Assembly (NCBI GenBank): GCA_965277345.1
Contig: CBDICI010000004.1
Coordinates: 1,612,001 to 1,676,000, forward strand
Reading direction: 5' to 3'
From: CAIOYC01 sp965277345
Lineage (GTDB): Bacteria > Pseudomonadota > Alphaproteobacteria > Caulobacterales > Caulobacteraceae
Length of the DNA stretch: 64,000 bases
Positions 42,921 through 51,731 of the stretch are shown here, piece after piece. The position numbers and the translations under genes are program-made. Below the pieces are notes generated by a model. The model was given only the letters and a program-made list of their open reading frames with translations, made no database searches and was not told the origin of the DNA. The first letter of the stretch is position 1. Each line of letters opens with the position of its first letter.

Positions 42921-43841
42921 ATGACCCTACTCGACATGCCGCGCAATCTGGAACGGTTCACCACCGTCAGCCGGAGCCGTCCCGACGGGGAGGGGAGCGT
43001 CCAGGTGCAGATGGACCCCACGCTCCAGATTGGAAAGGCCAAGGTCTTCGCGGTCTACGGCAAGGGCGGCATCGGCAAGTCCACCACCTCGTCCAACCTC
43101 TCCGCCGCCTTCTCCCGACTCGGCAAGCGGGTGCTGCAGATCGGCTGCGATCCCAAGCACGACTCGACCTTCACCCTGACCAAGAAGCTCACCCCCACGG
43201 TGATCGACATCCTGGAGACGGTGGACTTCCACACCGAGGAGCTTCGCCCGGAGGACTACTGCTTCCAGGGTTATAACGGGGTGATGTGCGTGGAGGCGGG
43301 CGGACCGCCGGCCGGCACCGGCTGCGGCGGCTATGTGGTGGGCCAGACGGTGAAGCTGCTGAAGGAGCACCACCTGCTCGACGACACCGATGTGGTGATC
43401 TTCGACGTTCTGGGCGACGTGGTGTGCGGCGGGTTCGCCGCGCCGCTGCAACATGCGGAACGGGCGTTGATCGTCGCCTCCAACGACTTCGACTCGATCT
43501 TCGCCATGAACCGGATCATCGCGGCGATCCGCGCCAAATCGAAGAACTACGACGTGCGTCTCGGCGGCATGATCGCCAACCGCAGCGAGGCCACCGACGA
43601 GATCGATCGCTTCAACGCCGCGATCGGGCTGGAGCGGCTGGCCCACTTCCCCAATCTCGACGCCATCCGGCGCTCGCGTCTCAAGAAGTCCACCCTGTTC
43701 GAGATGGACTCCACGCCCGACGTCGATCTCGCCTGCGCCGAATACATGAAGCTGGCCGCGACGCTGTGGACCGGCGGCAAGACCTATGACGTCGTCCCCA
43801 TGAAGGACCGCGACGTGTTTGAATTCCTTGGTTTCGAGTGA
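42921..43841 (+). CDS. bchL: Dark-operative protochlorophyllide reductase iron protein L
   Basis: 306-residue NifH-like ATPase donating electrons to BchNB. P-loop YGKGGIGKSTTSSNLS (about 48-63), switch QIGCDPKHDSTFTL, and cluster cysteines in PAGTGCGGYVVG and GDVVCGGFAAPL. The first 33 residues are a family-typical lead. It lies between bchH and bchM. With BchX it gives the pathway two dedicated iron proteins. Confidence 0.98.
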   Translation: MTLLDMPRNLERFTTVSRSRPDGEGSVQVQMDPTLQIGKAKVFAVYGKGGIGKSTTSSNLSAAFSRLGKRVLQIGCDPKHDSTFTLTKKLTPTVIDILETVDFHTEELRPEDYCFQGYNGVMCVEAGGPPAGTGCGGYVVGQTVKLLKEHHLLDDTDVVIFDVLGDVVCGGFAAPLQHAERALIVASNDFDSIFAMNRIIAAIRAKSKNYDVRLGGMIANRSEATDEIDRFNAAIGLERLAHFPNLDAIRRSRLKKSTLFEMDSTPDVDLACAEYMKLAATLWTGGKTYDVVPMKDRDVFEFLGFE

Positions 43842-43854
43842 GGGGGGTCGAAGG

Positions 43855-44553
43855 ATGACCGCCGCGACCTATGCCGAACGCCGGGGCCGGCTGCAGACCT
43901 ATTTCGACGCCACGGCGGTGAAGGCCTGGGCGCAGCTCACCTCGGATGCGCCGGTGAGCAGAATCCGCGAGACGGTCCGCCAGGGGCGAGATCGTATGCG
44001 GGCGACGATCCTGGCCTGGCTGCCGGGCGACATGGCCGGGTGCGCCCTGCTGGACGCCGGCTGCGGCACCGGCGCCCTGGCGGTGGAGGCGGCGGAGCGC
44101 GGGGCCAGGGTCACCGCCATCGACGTCGCCGGCAACCTGGTCGCCCTGGCGCGGGAGCGCGCGCCCGCCGGGCTGCGCGCCGCCATCGACTTCCAGGTGG
44201 GCGACATGCTGGACCCCGCGCTGGGACCCTTCGCCCACGTGGTGGCGATGGATTCGCTGATCCACTATGCCCAGCCGCAGATCGTGGCGGTGCTGGCCGA
44301 ACTGGCGCCGCGCACCACGGGCTCGATCGTGTTCACCTTTGCGCCGCAGACGCCGATGCTGTCGGCCATGCACGGGGTGGGGCGGCTCTTTCCCCGCTCG
44401 AACCGGGCGCCGGCGATCGAGCCGGTAGTGGAGGCGCGGCTGCGCAAGGCCATCGGCGCCGAGCCGGCGCTGCGCGAGTGGCGCACGGGCCGCACGCAGA
44501 GGATCTCCAGCGGCTTCTACACCTCCCAGGCCCTGGAGCTCGTAAGGCGTTGA
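43855..44553 (+). CDS. bchM: Magnesium protoporphyrin IX methyltransferase
   Basis: 232-residue SAM methyltransferase that esterifies the C13 propionate of Mg-protoporphyrin IX. The SAM motif is LLDAGCGTGALAVEAAERGA (about 64-83). The N-terminal YAERRGRLQTYFDATAVKAW and MDSLIHY are typical of BchM. I chose the ATG at 43855, with AAGGA just upstream, over the upstream frame to 43819 that overlaps bchL. It is followed by lhaA after 2 bp. Confidence 0.95.
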   Translation: MTAATYAERRGRLQTYFDATAVKAWAQLTSDAPVSRIRETVRQGRDRMRATILAWLPGDMAGCALLDAGCGTGALAVEAAERGARVTAIDVAGNLVALARERAPAGLRAAIDFQVGDMLDPALGPFAHVVAMDSLIHYAQPQIVAVLAELAPRTTGSIVFTFAPQTPMLSAMHGVGRLFPRSNRAPAIEPVVEARLRKAIGAEPALREWRTGRTQRISSGFYTSQALELVRR

Positions 44554-44555
44554 CG

Positions 44556-46085
44556 ATGCACCGCCCCCGTCCCGGACCCGCCTGGCCCAAGGCCTGGTCA
44601 GAACCGCAACCCTCGTTCTGGCGGACGGGCGGGGCGGCGCGACAAGCCTGGTCGTGGCGCAGGGTCGGCGTCGGTATGCTGCCCTTCGCCGACTCGGCGA
44701 CGCCGGAACTACCGCTCGGCCGTATCATCCGCCTCTCCCTCTTCCAGGTCACCGTCGGCATGGCCGCCGTCCTGCTGATCGGCACGTTGAACCGGGTGAT
44801 GATCGTCGAACTCGGCCTGCCGGCGTGGCTGGTGGCGCTGATGATCTCGCTGCCGCTGGTGTTCGCGCCGTTCCGGATGCTGGTGGGCCATCGGTCGGAC
44901 ACCCACCGCTCGGTGCTGGGCTGGAAGCGCGTGCCCTATATCTGGCTCGGCACCATGCTGCAGTTCGGCGGCCTGGCGATCATGCCGTTCGCGCTGATCC
45001 TGCTCTCGGGCGATAGCCACGGGCCGCCGATCGTCGGGCAGGCCGGCGCGGCGCTGGCCTTCCTGCTCACCGGGGCGGGTCTGCACATGATCCAGACCAC
45101 CGGCCTTGCGCTGGCCACGGACCTCGCCCCCGAGCGCGCGCGGCCCAAGGTCGTCGCGCTGCTGTGCATGATGCTGCTGCTCGGCACGGTGACCTCGGCG
45201 GTCCTGTTCGGCCTCCTGCTGTCGCCGTTCAGCGAACTTCGGCTGATCCAGGTCGTGCAGGGGGCCGGCCTGCTCACCATGGTGCTGAACGGGATCGCCC
45301 TGTGGAAGCAGGAAGCCCGCAACCCGAACCGCGGCCAAGAGGTCGCCGCGGCGCCATCGTTCGCCGACGCCTGGCGCGCCTATATGCGGACCGGTCGGGC
45401 CCGTCGGCGCCTGCTGGCCATCGGCATGGGCACCGTCGCCTTCTCGATGCAGGATGTGCTGCTGGAGCCCTACGGCGGCCGCGTCCTGCACCTGCCGGTG
45501 AGCGCCACCACCTCGCTGACGGCGCTGCTGGCGGTGGGCGGCGCGACCGGGCTCTGGCTGGCGGCGCGCGTCCTGAATCGGGGCGCCGATCCCTACCGGG
45601 TCGCGGGCTTCGGCGCCATGGCGGGCCTCGCGGCCTTCACCTCGGTGATCTTCGCTGCGCCGATGGGATCGGGCGCCCTGTTCGCCATCGGCGTGACGCT
45701 GGTGGGCTTCGGCGCGGGCCTGTTCGCGCACGGCACCCTCACCGCCTCGATGAACATGGCGGAGAAGGACGCCACCGGGCTGGCGCTCGGCGCCTGGGGC
45801 GCGGTGCAGGCCCTGGCGGCCGGCGTCGCCATCGCGGCGGGGGGGCTGCTCAGCGACGCCATCACGGCGCTCGCCGTCTCCGGGCGCCTCGGCTCCACGC
45901 TCGCGGGTCCCGCCACCGGCTACACCACGGTCTATCTGATCGAGCTGTTCTTGCTGTTCATCACTCTCGCCGCCATCGGGCCGCTGGTGCGTCACCAGAC
46001 CGCCGACCCGCCGGCGCGCGCACCGCAGTCTCGCCCCGGCGGCTTTGCCGCGCTTACCCGATCTCCGTCCGACCTGGCCGTATAG
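44556..46085 (+). CDS. lhaA: LH1 assembly protein LhaA (BCD-family MFS)
   Basis: 509-residue twelve-helix protein of the PucC/LhaA family needed for LH1 assembly. IGTLNRVMIVELGLPAWLVA, LVGHRSDTHRSVLGWKRVPYIW and FSMQDVLLEPYGGRVLHL are family signatures. The open frame extends far upstream inside bchM, but the ATG at 44556, two bases after the bchM stop, is the sensible start. The first 60 residues are a Trp- and Arg-rich lead. It directly precedes puhA, the usual lhaA-puhABC order. Confidence 0.93.
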   Translation: MHRPRPGPAWPKAWSEPQPSFWRTGGAARQAWSWRRVGVGMLPFADSATPELPLGRIIRLSLFQVTVGMAAVLLIGTLNRVMIVELGLPAWLVALMISLPLVFAPFRMLVGHRSDTHRSVLGWKRVPYIWLGTMLQFGGLAIMPFALILLSGDSHGPPIVGQAGAALAFLLTGAGLHMIQTTGLALATDLAPERARPKVVALLCMMLLLGTVTSAVLFGLLLSPFSELRLIQVVQGAGLLTMVLNGIALWKQEARNPNRGQEVAAAPSFADAWRAYMRTGRARRRLLAIGMGTVAFSMQDVLLEPYGGRVLHLPVSATTSLTALLAVGGATGLWLAARVLNRGADPYRVAGFGAMAGLAAFTSVIFAAPMGSGALFAIGVTLVGFGAGLFAHGTLTASMNMAEKDATGLALGAWGAVQALAAGVAIAAGGLLSDAITALAVSGRLGSTLAGPATGYTTVYLIELFLLFITLAAIGPLVRHQTADPPARAPQSRPGGFAALTRSPSDLAV

Positions 46086-46094
46086 GAGGCCCCG

Positions 46095-46919
46095 ATGCAC
46101 AATCCAGAATTCTTCGGCACATTCGACGTGACGGCGCTGGTCCTCACCGCCTTCGTGTTGTTCTTCTTCGGGCTGATCGTCTATCTGCGCCGCGAGGACC
46201 GCAGGGAAGGCTACCCGCTGGAAGACGACGCCAGCGGCCGGTTCGAGCCTGCCAGCGGCGTGTTCTTCACCGCCAAGCCCAAGACCTTCATTCTGGCCCA
46301 CGGGCAGGGCACGCTGATCAAGCCCAACGCCGACCGCGAGACCCCGGTGTTCGCGGCCTCCCGGCGGATGAACACGTCCGGGGAGCCCCTGGCGCCCACG
46401 GGCGATCCGATGCTCGCCAAGGTGGGTCCCGGCGCCTTCGCCCAGCGCGCGCGCACGCCGGACATGATGCTGCACGGCGGCCCCAAGATCGTGCCGCTGC
46501 GCGTCGCCACCGACTTCTCCATCGACGGCGCCGCCTCCGATCCCCGCGGCATGACCGTCATCGGCTATGACGGGCTGGAGGCCGGCGTGGTCAGCGATGT
46601 CTGGGTGGACAAGGCGGAATACCTGATCCGCTACCTGGAGGTCGATCTGATCGCCGCAAGTCTCGCGGCGCCGGCGGGCCTGAGCGTCGTCGGCCCGGCG
46701 CCGATCGTCCGGCGGGTGCTGCTGCCCATGACCATGGCGGTGATCAACAAGGGGCGCCGCACCGTGCGCGTGGACGCCATCCTGGCCGCGCAGTTCGCCG
46801 ATGTGCCTACCCTGGCCAACCCCGACCAGGTCACCCTGGACGAGGAGGAACGCGTTTGCGCCTACTATGGCGGCGGGTTCCTCTACGCCACAGCCAAGCG
46901 GGTGGAGCCGATCCTATGA
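46095..46919 (+). CDS. puhA: Photosynthetic reaction centre subunit H
   Basis: 274-residue H subunit with one N-terminal transmembrane helix (LVLTAFVLFFFGLIVYLRRED, about 16-36) and a cytoplasmic PRC-barrel domain that guards QB protonation. Family markers are REGYPLEDD, PKTFILAHGQG, LRVATDFSIDG and the C-terminal CAYYGGGFLYATAKRVEPIL. AGGAGG precedes the ATG. Its stop overlaps the puhB start (ATGA). Confidence 0.97.
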   Translation: MHNPEFFGTFDVTALVLTAFVLFFFGLIVYLRREDRREGYPLEDDASGRFEPASGVFFTAKPKTFILAHGQGTLIKPNADRETPVFAASRRMNTSGEPLAPTGDPMLAKVGPGAFAQRARTPDMMLHGGPKIVPLRVATDFSIDGAASDPRGMTVIGYDGLEAGVVSDVWVDKAEYLIRYLEVDLIAASLAAPAGLSVVGPAPIVRRVLLPMTMAVINKGRRTVRVDAILAAQFADVPTLANPDQVTLDEEERVCAYYGGGFLYATAKRVEPIL

Positions 46920-47575
46920 GCGAGCACGATTTCGAGGCCGTCCGCGGCCTGCCCGGCCACCTGCCCGAAGGCGAACGGATCCTTTGGCAGGGCGCGCCGC
47001 GCTGGACCACCCTGGCCCAGCAAGCCTTTCATGTGCGGGCCGTGGCCGCCTATTTCGGGGTGATGTTCACTTGGCGCGTGGCGGCCTCGGTGGCGGAGGG
47101 GCAGGCCCTGCCGGCCGTGCTGAGGTCGGTCCTGCTGGTGTCTCCGATCGCGGTGCTGACGGTCGCCACCCTCGCCGGCCTCGCCTGGCTCTATAGCCGC
47201 ACCACCGTTTACACCATCACCGACAAGCGGGTGGTGATCCGCTTCGGCGTGGCGCTGCCCAAGGCGTTCAACATCCCCCTGACGATCATCGACAGCGCGG
47301 CGGTGAAGACCCTCGCCGGCGGCGCCGGCGATCTGGCGTTGACGCTGAGGCCCGACAACAAGATCGCCTTCGCCCACCTGTGGCCCAATGTGCGGCCCTG
47401 GCGGCTGGCGGCGCCCCAGCCGACCTTCCGGGCCCTGGGCGAGGTCCAGGCCGCCGTGACGGTGCTGGCGTCGGCGATGAAGGCGGCGGCGCCCATCGAG
47501 ATGACCCGCCCCTCGCCCACGCCGGATCGGAGCCGCCCCGGCGGACTCACCGAACCCAGCCCCGTCGCGGCCTAG
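46916..47575 (+). CDS. puhB: Photosynthetic complex assembly protein PuhB
   Basis: 219-residue membrane protein with about three helices and a PH-like (bPH2) domain, required for efficient reaction-centre assembly in Rhodobacter. GLPGHLPEGERILWQGAP near the start and TVYTITDKRVVIRFGVALP in the middle are diagnostic. The start at 46916 is set by the ATGA overlap with puhA. The C-terminal 30 residues are Pro/Ser-rich. puhC follows after 13 bp. Confidence 0.92.
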   Translation: MSEHDFEAVRGLPGHLPEGERILWQGAPRWTTLAQQAFHVRAVAAYFGVMFTWRVAASVAEGQALPAVLRSVLLVSPIAVLTVATLAGLAWLYSRTTVYTITDKRVVIRFGVALPKAFNIPLTIIDSAAVKTLAGGAGDLALTLRPDNKIAFAHLWPNVRPWRLAAPQPTFRALGEVQAAVTVLASAMKAAAPIEMTRPSPTPDRSRPGGLTEPSPVAA

Positions 47576-47588
47576 TCTGGAGATTGCC

Positions 47589-48053
47589 ATGAGCGCCCTG
47601 GATCACGAACCGTTTCCGCGAGGGGCCCTGATTGCGGTTGCGGCGCTGGTCGGTCTTTCCCTCGTCGCGACCACGGCGGTGCGGCTGGTGCGGATCAGCA
47701 CGCCCGCGCCGGTCGCGGTCGCGCCGCCCGCACCGGCCGCCTCGGCGGACCTGCGGTTCAGCGACCAGGCCGATGGCTCCATCCAGGTGCGGAACAGCCG
47801 GACCGATCGGGTGGTGGCGACGATCCAGCCCGGCGTGGGCGGCTTCGTCCGCGGGGTGATGCGCGGCCTGGCCCGCGACCGGATCAGCCGCCACATCGGC
47901 GAGGCGCCCCCCTTCCGCCTGTCCCAGGCCAGGGACGGCCGCATGAGCCTGGAGGATACGGCGACGGGCCGGGTCATCGACCTGGAATCGTTCGGGGCGG
48001 GCAACCGCGACTCCTTCGTTCGGCTGCTGAACTCGCCGGGGGCGCGGTCATGA
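47589..48053 (+). CDS. puhC: Photosynthetic complex assembly protein PuhC
   Basis: 154-residue bitopic protein with one N-terminal helix (GALIAVAALVGLSLVATTAV, about 12-31) and a periplasmic domain (LRFSDQADGSIQVRN..., FVRGVMRGLARDR). The latter is typical of PuhC, an aid to reaction-centre/LH1 organisation. AGATTGCC-type spacing precedes the ATG. Its stop overlaps the following 101-residue orf by four bases, a coupled junction. Confidence 0.9.
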   Translation: MSALDHEPFPRGALIAVAALVGLSLVATTAVRLVRISTPAPVAVAPPAPAASADLRFSDQADGSIQVRNSRTDRVVATIQPGVGGFVRGVMRGLARDRISRHIGEAPPFRLSQARDGRMSLEDTATGRVIDLESFGAGNRDSFVRLLNSPGARS

Positions 48054-48355
48054 TCGCCGTACCCTTCCTGATCCGCCGGCGCCTGGACCTTCCCTGCACT
48101 ATCGAGATCGAGCACACCGAACGGAGCCTGCACGCCCACGTCGAACTCGACGGCGAACCGGCGCTGCAGCCCGGCGACCGGGTCCGCGTCCACGGCGCGC
48201 CGATCCGCGTGCGCTTCGGCGACAAGATGACCCTGCGCCGCCACGCCACGGTGGAGCGCGCCGGCTGGCTGGAGCGGCAATGGACCCGCTTGGCCGCACG
48301 GTTCGAGCTGTCCGAGCTTTACGAAGTCAGCTTTACCCCCGGGAGTCTCAAGTGA
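48050..48355 (+). CDS. 101-residue conserved-looking orf between puhC and acsF
   Basis: Soluble, Arg/His-rich protein with a beta-rich look (PCTIEIEHTERSLHAHVELD, then LQPGDRVRVHGAPIRVRFGD). Its ends overlap both neighbours: ATGA with puhC and GTGA with acsF. Those couplings make it a certain member of the puh-acsF transcript. I know unnamed small orfs at this position in other PGCs but no function. The 'GDRVRVHG' stretch resembles OB/biotinyl-type barrels only loosely. A role in cyclase or complex assembly is a guess. Confidence 0.7.
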   Translation: MIAVPFLIRRRLDLPCTIEIEHTERSLHAHVELDGEPALQPGDRVRVHGAPIRVRFGDKMTLRRHATVERAGWLERQWTRLAARFELSELYEVSFTPGSLK

Positions 48356-49452
48356 GCGCCATCACCCTCGATCGCCCCCTGGTGGAACCGATCCGCCAAC
48401 CGTCGGTAAAGCCGATCAGCGACACCACCCGGCAGGCCCAGGAGGACACGGTCCTTAGCCCCCGGTTCTACACCACCGACTTCAAGGCCATGGACCGGAT
48501 CGACGTCAGCGCGGTCCGCACCGAGTGGGACGCCCTGATCGCGGAAATGGCCAGCGACCCCAACCGCGACCATTTCAAGCGCACGCAGGCGTTCGAGAAC
48601 CGGCTGGAGCAACTGGAGCCGGACCTGCGCAAGGAGTTCGTGGACTTTCTGGTGAGTTCGCTGACGGCGGAGTTCTCGGGCTGCGTACTCTATGCCGAGA
48701 TCGTCAAGCGGGTGAACAACCCCGATATCAAGGCCCTGTTCAAATATATGAGCCGGGACGAAGCGCGCCACGCCGGCTTCATCAACGAGTCGCTCAAGGA
48801 CTACGATATCGGCGTCGATCTCAGCTTCCTGACCAAGACCAAGAAATACACCTTCTTCAAGCCCAAGTTCATCTTCTACGCCGTCTATCTGTCGGAGAAG
48901 ATCGGCTATGCCCGTTACATCGCCATCTATCGGCAGCTGGAGCAGCATCCCGAGCTGCGGTTTCACCCGATCTTCAAGTGGTTCAAGGAGTGGTGCGCCG
49001 ACGAGTTTCGCCACGGCGACGCCTTCGCCCTGTTGATGCGGGCCGACCCCAAGCTGCTGACCGGCGCCAACACGCTCTGGATCCGGTTCTTCCTGCTGTC
49101 GGTCTACGCCACCATGTACGTGCGCGATCACGCCCGGACGGCGTTCCATGCGGCGCTGGGGCTCGATCCCACCGAATACGACCAGAAGGTCTTCAGCATC
49201 TGTTCGGAAATCTCCAGGCAGGTGTTCCCGGTGGTGCTGGATATGCGCAGCCCCGCCATGCGCGCGGGGCTGGATCGCTTGGCAAGCCTCACCCAGGCCA
49301 TGTCCGCCGCGAAGGCCCAGGGCGGGGTCGTCGGGACGCTGAAACGGATCGGCCTCGGCGCCATGGCGGGGGCGACCTTCGCCCGCCTCTACCTCCTGCC
49401 GGTCGAGCGCAACACGGCGCCCGCCACCGTGCGCCTGGTTCCGGCCTGGTGA
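48352..49452 (+). CDS. acsF: Aerobic Mg-protoporphyrin IX monomethyl ester cyclase
   Basis: 366-residue diiron oxygenase forming the isocyclic ring E using O2. Carboxylate and His ligands appear in SRDEARHAGF (about 141) and CADEFRHGDAF (about 228), embedded in conserved helices (FLVSSLTAEFSGCVLYAEI). The GTG at 48352 overlaps the previous stop and has GGGAG upstream; the frame further upstream is shadow. No bchE is in the window, so ring E closure as encoded here needs oxygen. Confidence 0.97.
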   Translation: MSAITLDRPLVEPIRQPSVKPISDTTRQAQEDTVLSPRFYTTDFKAMDRIDVSAVRTEWDALIAEMASDPNRDHFKRTQAFENRLEQLEPDLRKEFVDFLVSSLTAEFSGCVLYAEIVKRVNNPDIKALFKYMSRDEARHAGFINESLKDYDIGVDLSFLTKTKKYTFFKPKFIFYAVYLSEKIGYARYIAIYRQLEQHPELRFHPIFKWFKEWCADEFRHGDAFALLMRADPKLLTGANTLWIRFFLLSVYATMYVRDHARTAFHAALGLDPTEYDQKVFSICSEISRQVFPVVLDMRSPAMRAGLDRLASLTQAMSAAKAQGGVVGTLKRIGLGAMAGATFARLYLLPVERNTAPATVRLVPAW

Positions 49453-49459
49453 GGCGCCA

Positions 49460-50257
49460 ATGAGCCTCGTGGTGATCGGCGCGACGGCGGTCTACACCCT
49501 GTTCCTGTGGTGGTTCAGTACGGGCGCGATCCTGTGGCTGGACCGTCGGCCGCGGAGGACCTATCGCGCCACCCTGCTCGCCGGGTTCGTCCTGGCCCTG
49601 TTGGCGCTGGTCGGCCTCGGCTTCGGCATGGGAAGCGCGACCCCCGCCGGCGCCGTGGTCGCCTTCACCTCGGCCGTGCTGATCTGGGGCTGGCACGAAC
49701 TGAGCTTCCTGACCGGCCTGATCACGGGGCCACGCGCGGCGCCGTGCCCGCCGGGCGCGGTGGGATGGCGCCGGTTCGTCCTGGCGGCGTCGACGCTGAT
49801 CTATCACGAGATCGCCCTCGCCCTGACCGCCCTGGCGCTGGTGGCGATGTCCTGGGGTCGGCCCAACCCGGTGGGGGCGTGGACCTTCCTCATCCTGTTC
49901 GCCTGCCGGCTCAGCGCCAAGCTGAACCTTTTCCTCGGCGTCCCGAACTTCACGGACAGCTTCTTTCCGGAGCACCTGCGCCACCTGACCAGCTATCTGA
50001 GGAAGGGGCCGATGAGTGCGCTCTTCCCCGTGTCCGTCACCGCCGGCTGCGCGCTGGCCGGCGTCCTGGCCTGGCGGGCGCTGTCCGCGAACGCTTCGGC
50101 TTTCGACGCCGTCGCCTTCTCGCTCCTGTTCTCGCTGACCGCCCTGGCGATGATCGAACACGCGTTCATGGTCACCCCGCTGCCCGACGCCGCCCTCTGG
50201 CGCTGGGCGCTGCCCGCTTCCGAAAAGACCCCGACCCCGTTGCCGCTGGATTTGTAG
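49460..50257 (+). CDS. puhE: Photosynthetic complex assembly protein PuhE (DUF3623)
   Basis: 265-residue polytopic membrane protein with about seven helices. The motifs FLWWFSTGAILWLDR, FTSAVLIWGWHELSFLTGLITGP and FFPEHLRHLTSYLR are characteristic of PuhE (putative photosynthetic complex assembly protein 2). It starts seven bases after acsF. hemA follows after 78 bp. Confidence 0.92.
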   Translation: MSLVVIGATAVYTLFLWWFSTGAILWLDRRPRRTYRATLLAGFVLALLALVGLGFGMGSATPAGAVVAFTSAVLIWGWHELSFLTGLITGPRAAPCPPGAVGWRRFVLAASTLIYHEIALALTALALVAMSWGRPNPVGAWTFLILFACRLSAKLNLFLGVPNFTDSFFPEHLRHLTSYLRKGPMSALFPVSVTAGCALAGVLAWRALSANASAFDAVAFSLLFSLTALAMIEHAFMVTPLPDAALWRWALPASEKTPTPLPLDL

Positions 50258-50335
50258 ACGTTGCCGCGCCCGGTCCCCGGGCATCACTGATACCGCTCCC
50301 GAGGGGCGGGTGGACACAAGAGGAGCGAGCCGCTC

Positions 50336-51556
50336 ATGGATTACGAACTGTTCTTCCGCGACCAGCTCGACAGCCTTCACGAAGAGGGCCGCTATCGCGT
50401 GTTCGCCGACCTGGAGCGCCGGGCCGGCAGCTTTCCGGCCGCCGTCCGCCACCACGGCGAAACGACCCACGATGTCACTGTCTGGTGCTCCAACGACTAT
50501 CTCGGCATGGGCCAGAATCCCAAGGTCCTGGCGGCGATGCACGAGGCGCTCGACCGGTGCGGCGCCGGCGCGGGGGGCACCCGCAACATCTCAGGCACCA
50601 ACCACTGCCACATCCTGCTGGAACGGGAGCTGGCGGACCTGCACGGCAAGGAGGCGGCGCTGACCTTCACCTCGGGCTACGTGTCGAACTGGGCCGCGCT
50701 TGGAACCCTGGCGGGGCGGATGCCGGGGTGCGTGGTGTTCTCCGACGCGGCCAACCACGCCTCGATGATCGAGGGCATCCGGCACAGCGGCGCCGAACGG
50801 GTCATCTTCGCGCACAACGACGTGGCGGACCTGGACCGCAAGCTCAGCCTGGCGGCGCCCGGCCGGCCCAAGCTGATCGCCTTTGAAAGCGTCTATTCGA
50901 TGGACGGCGATATCGCGCCGATCAGGGCCATCTGCGACGTCGCGGACAAGCACGGCGCCATGACCTATCTGGACGAGGTCCACGGGGTCGGCCTCTATGG
51001 GCCGCGCGGGGGGGGAGTCGCCGAACGGGAAGGGCTGATGGACCGCATCACCGTGATCGAGGGCACCCTGGCCAAGGCGTTCGGGGTGATGGGCGGATAC
51101 ATCGCCGGGACCGCGGCGATGTGCGACTTCGTGCGCAGCTTCGCCTCCGGCTTCATCTTTTCCACCGCGCTGGCGCCGGCCCTGGCGGCGGGCGCCCTGG
51201 CCAGCATCCGTCACCTCAAGTCCAGCGACCGGGAACGCCTGCTGCAGCAGGACCGCGTGCAACAGACCCGGCGGGAACTCGCCAGGATCGGCATCCCGTG
51301 CCTGGAGAACGACAGCCACATCATCCCCGTCATGGTCGGCGACCCGGTGAAGTGCAAGATGATCAGCGACTGGCTGCTGGACAATTACGGCCTTTATATC
51401 CAGCCGATCAACTACCCCACCGTGCCGCGCGGGACCGAGCGCCTGCGCATTACCCCATCGCCGGTCCATTCCGACGCGGACATCGCCAAGCTGGTCCACG
51501 CCCTGTCGGAGCTCTGGTCCATGTGCGCCCTCAGCCGATCCGCCCTGGCGGCGTAA
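50336..51556 (+). CDS. hemA: 5-aminolevulinate synthase
   Basis: 406-residue PLP enzyme condensing glycine and succinyl-CoA, the first step of alphaproteobacterial tetrapyrrole synthesis. VWCSNDYLGMGQNPKV, CGAGAGGTRNISGTNH, YLDEVHGVGLYGPRGGG and the PLP-lysine motif TLAKAFGVMGGYIAG are all present. AGAGGAGCG precedes the ATG. It closes the PGC transcript and is followed by two palindromic elements that may terminate it. Confidence 0.96.
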   Translation: MDYELFFRDQLDSLHEEGRYRVFADLERRAGSFPAAVRHHGETTHDVTVWCSNDYLGMGQNPKVLAAMHEALDRCGAGAGGTRNISGTNHCHILLERELADLHGKEAALTFTSGYVSNWAALGTLAGRMPGCVVFSDAANHASMIEGIRHSGAERVIFAHNDVADLDRKLSLAAPGRPKLIAFESVYSMDGDIAPIRAICDVADKHGAMTYLDEVHGVGLYGPRGGGVAEREGLMDRITVIEGTLAKAFGVMGGYIAGTAAMCDFVRSFASGFIFSTALAPALAAGALASIRHLKSSDRERLLQQDRVQQTRRELARIGIPCLENDSHIIPVMVGDPVKCKMISDWLLDNYGLYIQPINYPTVPRGTERLRITPSPVHSDADIAKLVHALSELWSMCALSRSALAA

Positions 51557-51628
51557 GGCTTAGGCAGGTCAGGGCCTTAAACGCCGACTCGAGACTCGGA
51601 CCCACCGTCGAAAAAGTCATTCGCCCTT

Positions 51629-51668
51629 AGACCCTGATCGGCTCATATCGAGCCGTGAATCAGGGTCT
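51629..51668. terminator. Imperfect palindrome downstream of hemA
   Basis: Nested inverted repeat: AGACCCTGAT (51629-51638) with ATCAGGGTCT (51659-51668), and inside it CGGCTC/GAGCCG with a 5-nt loop and a TGA bulge. It may serve as the terminator of the hemA transcript or be a dispersed palindromic repeat. Confidence 0.6.
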
Positions 51669-51680
51669 ACACTTTGAGTT

Positions 51681-51731
51681 TAGAGCATGATTCACGCTTC
51701 GGATGATTCCATCCGAAACGATCATGCTCTA
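51681..51731. repeat. Palindromic element bounded by TAGAGCATGAT / ATCATGCTCTA
   Basis: Outer arms TAGAGCATGAT (51681-51691) and ATCATGCTCTA (51721-51731) enclose an inner stem TTCGGATG/CATCCGAA (51698-51705, 51710-51717). Extragenic palindromes with these 'gagcatgat' arms are widespread in alphaproteobacterial genomes (family knowledge). It directly abuts the stop of the 61-residue orf on the minus strand. Confidence 0.75.

Noticed and set aside
40094..43042. A 982-residue open frame on the minus strand opposite bchH
   Set aside because: It has no family features and mirrors bchH codons; high third-position GC keeps the antisense frame open.
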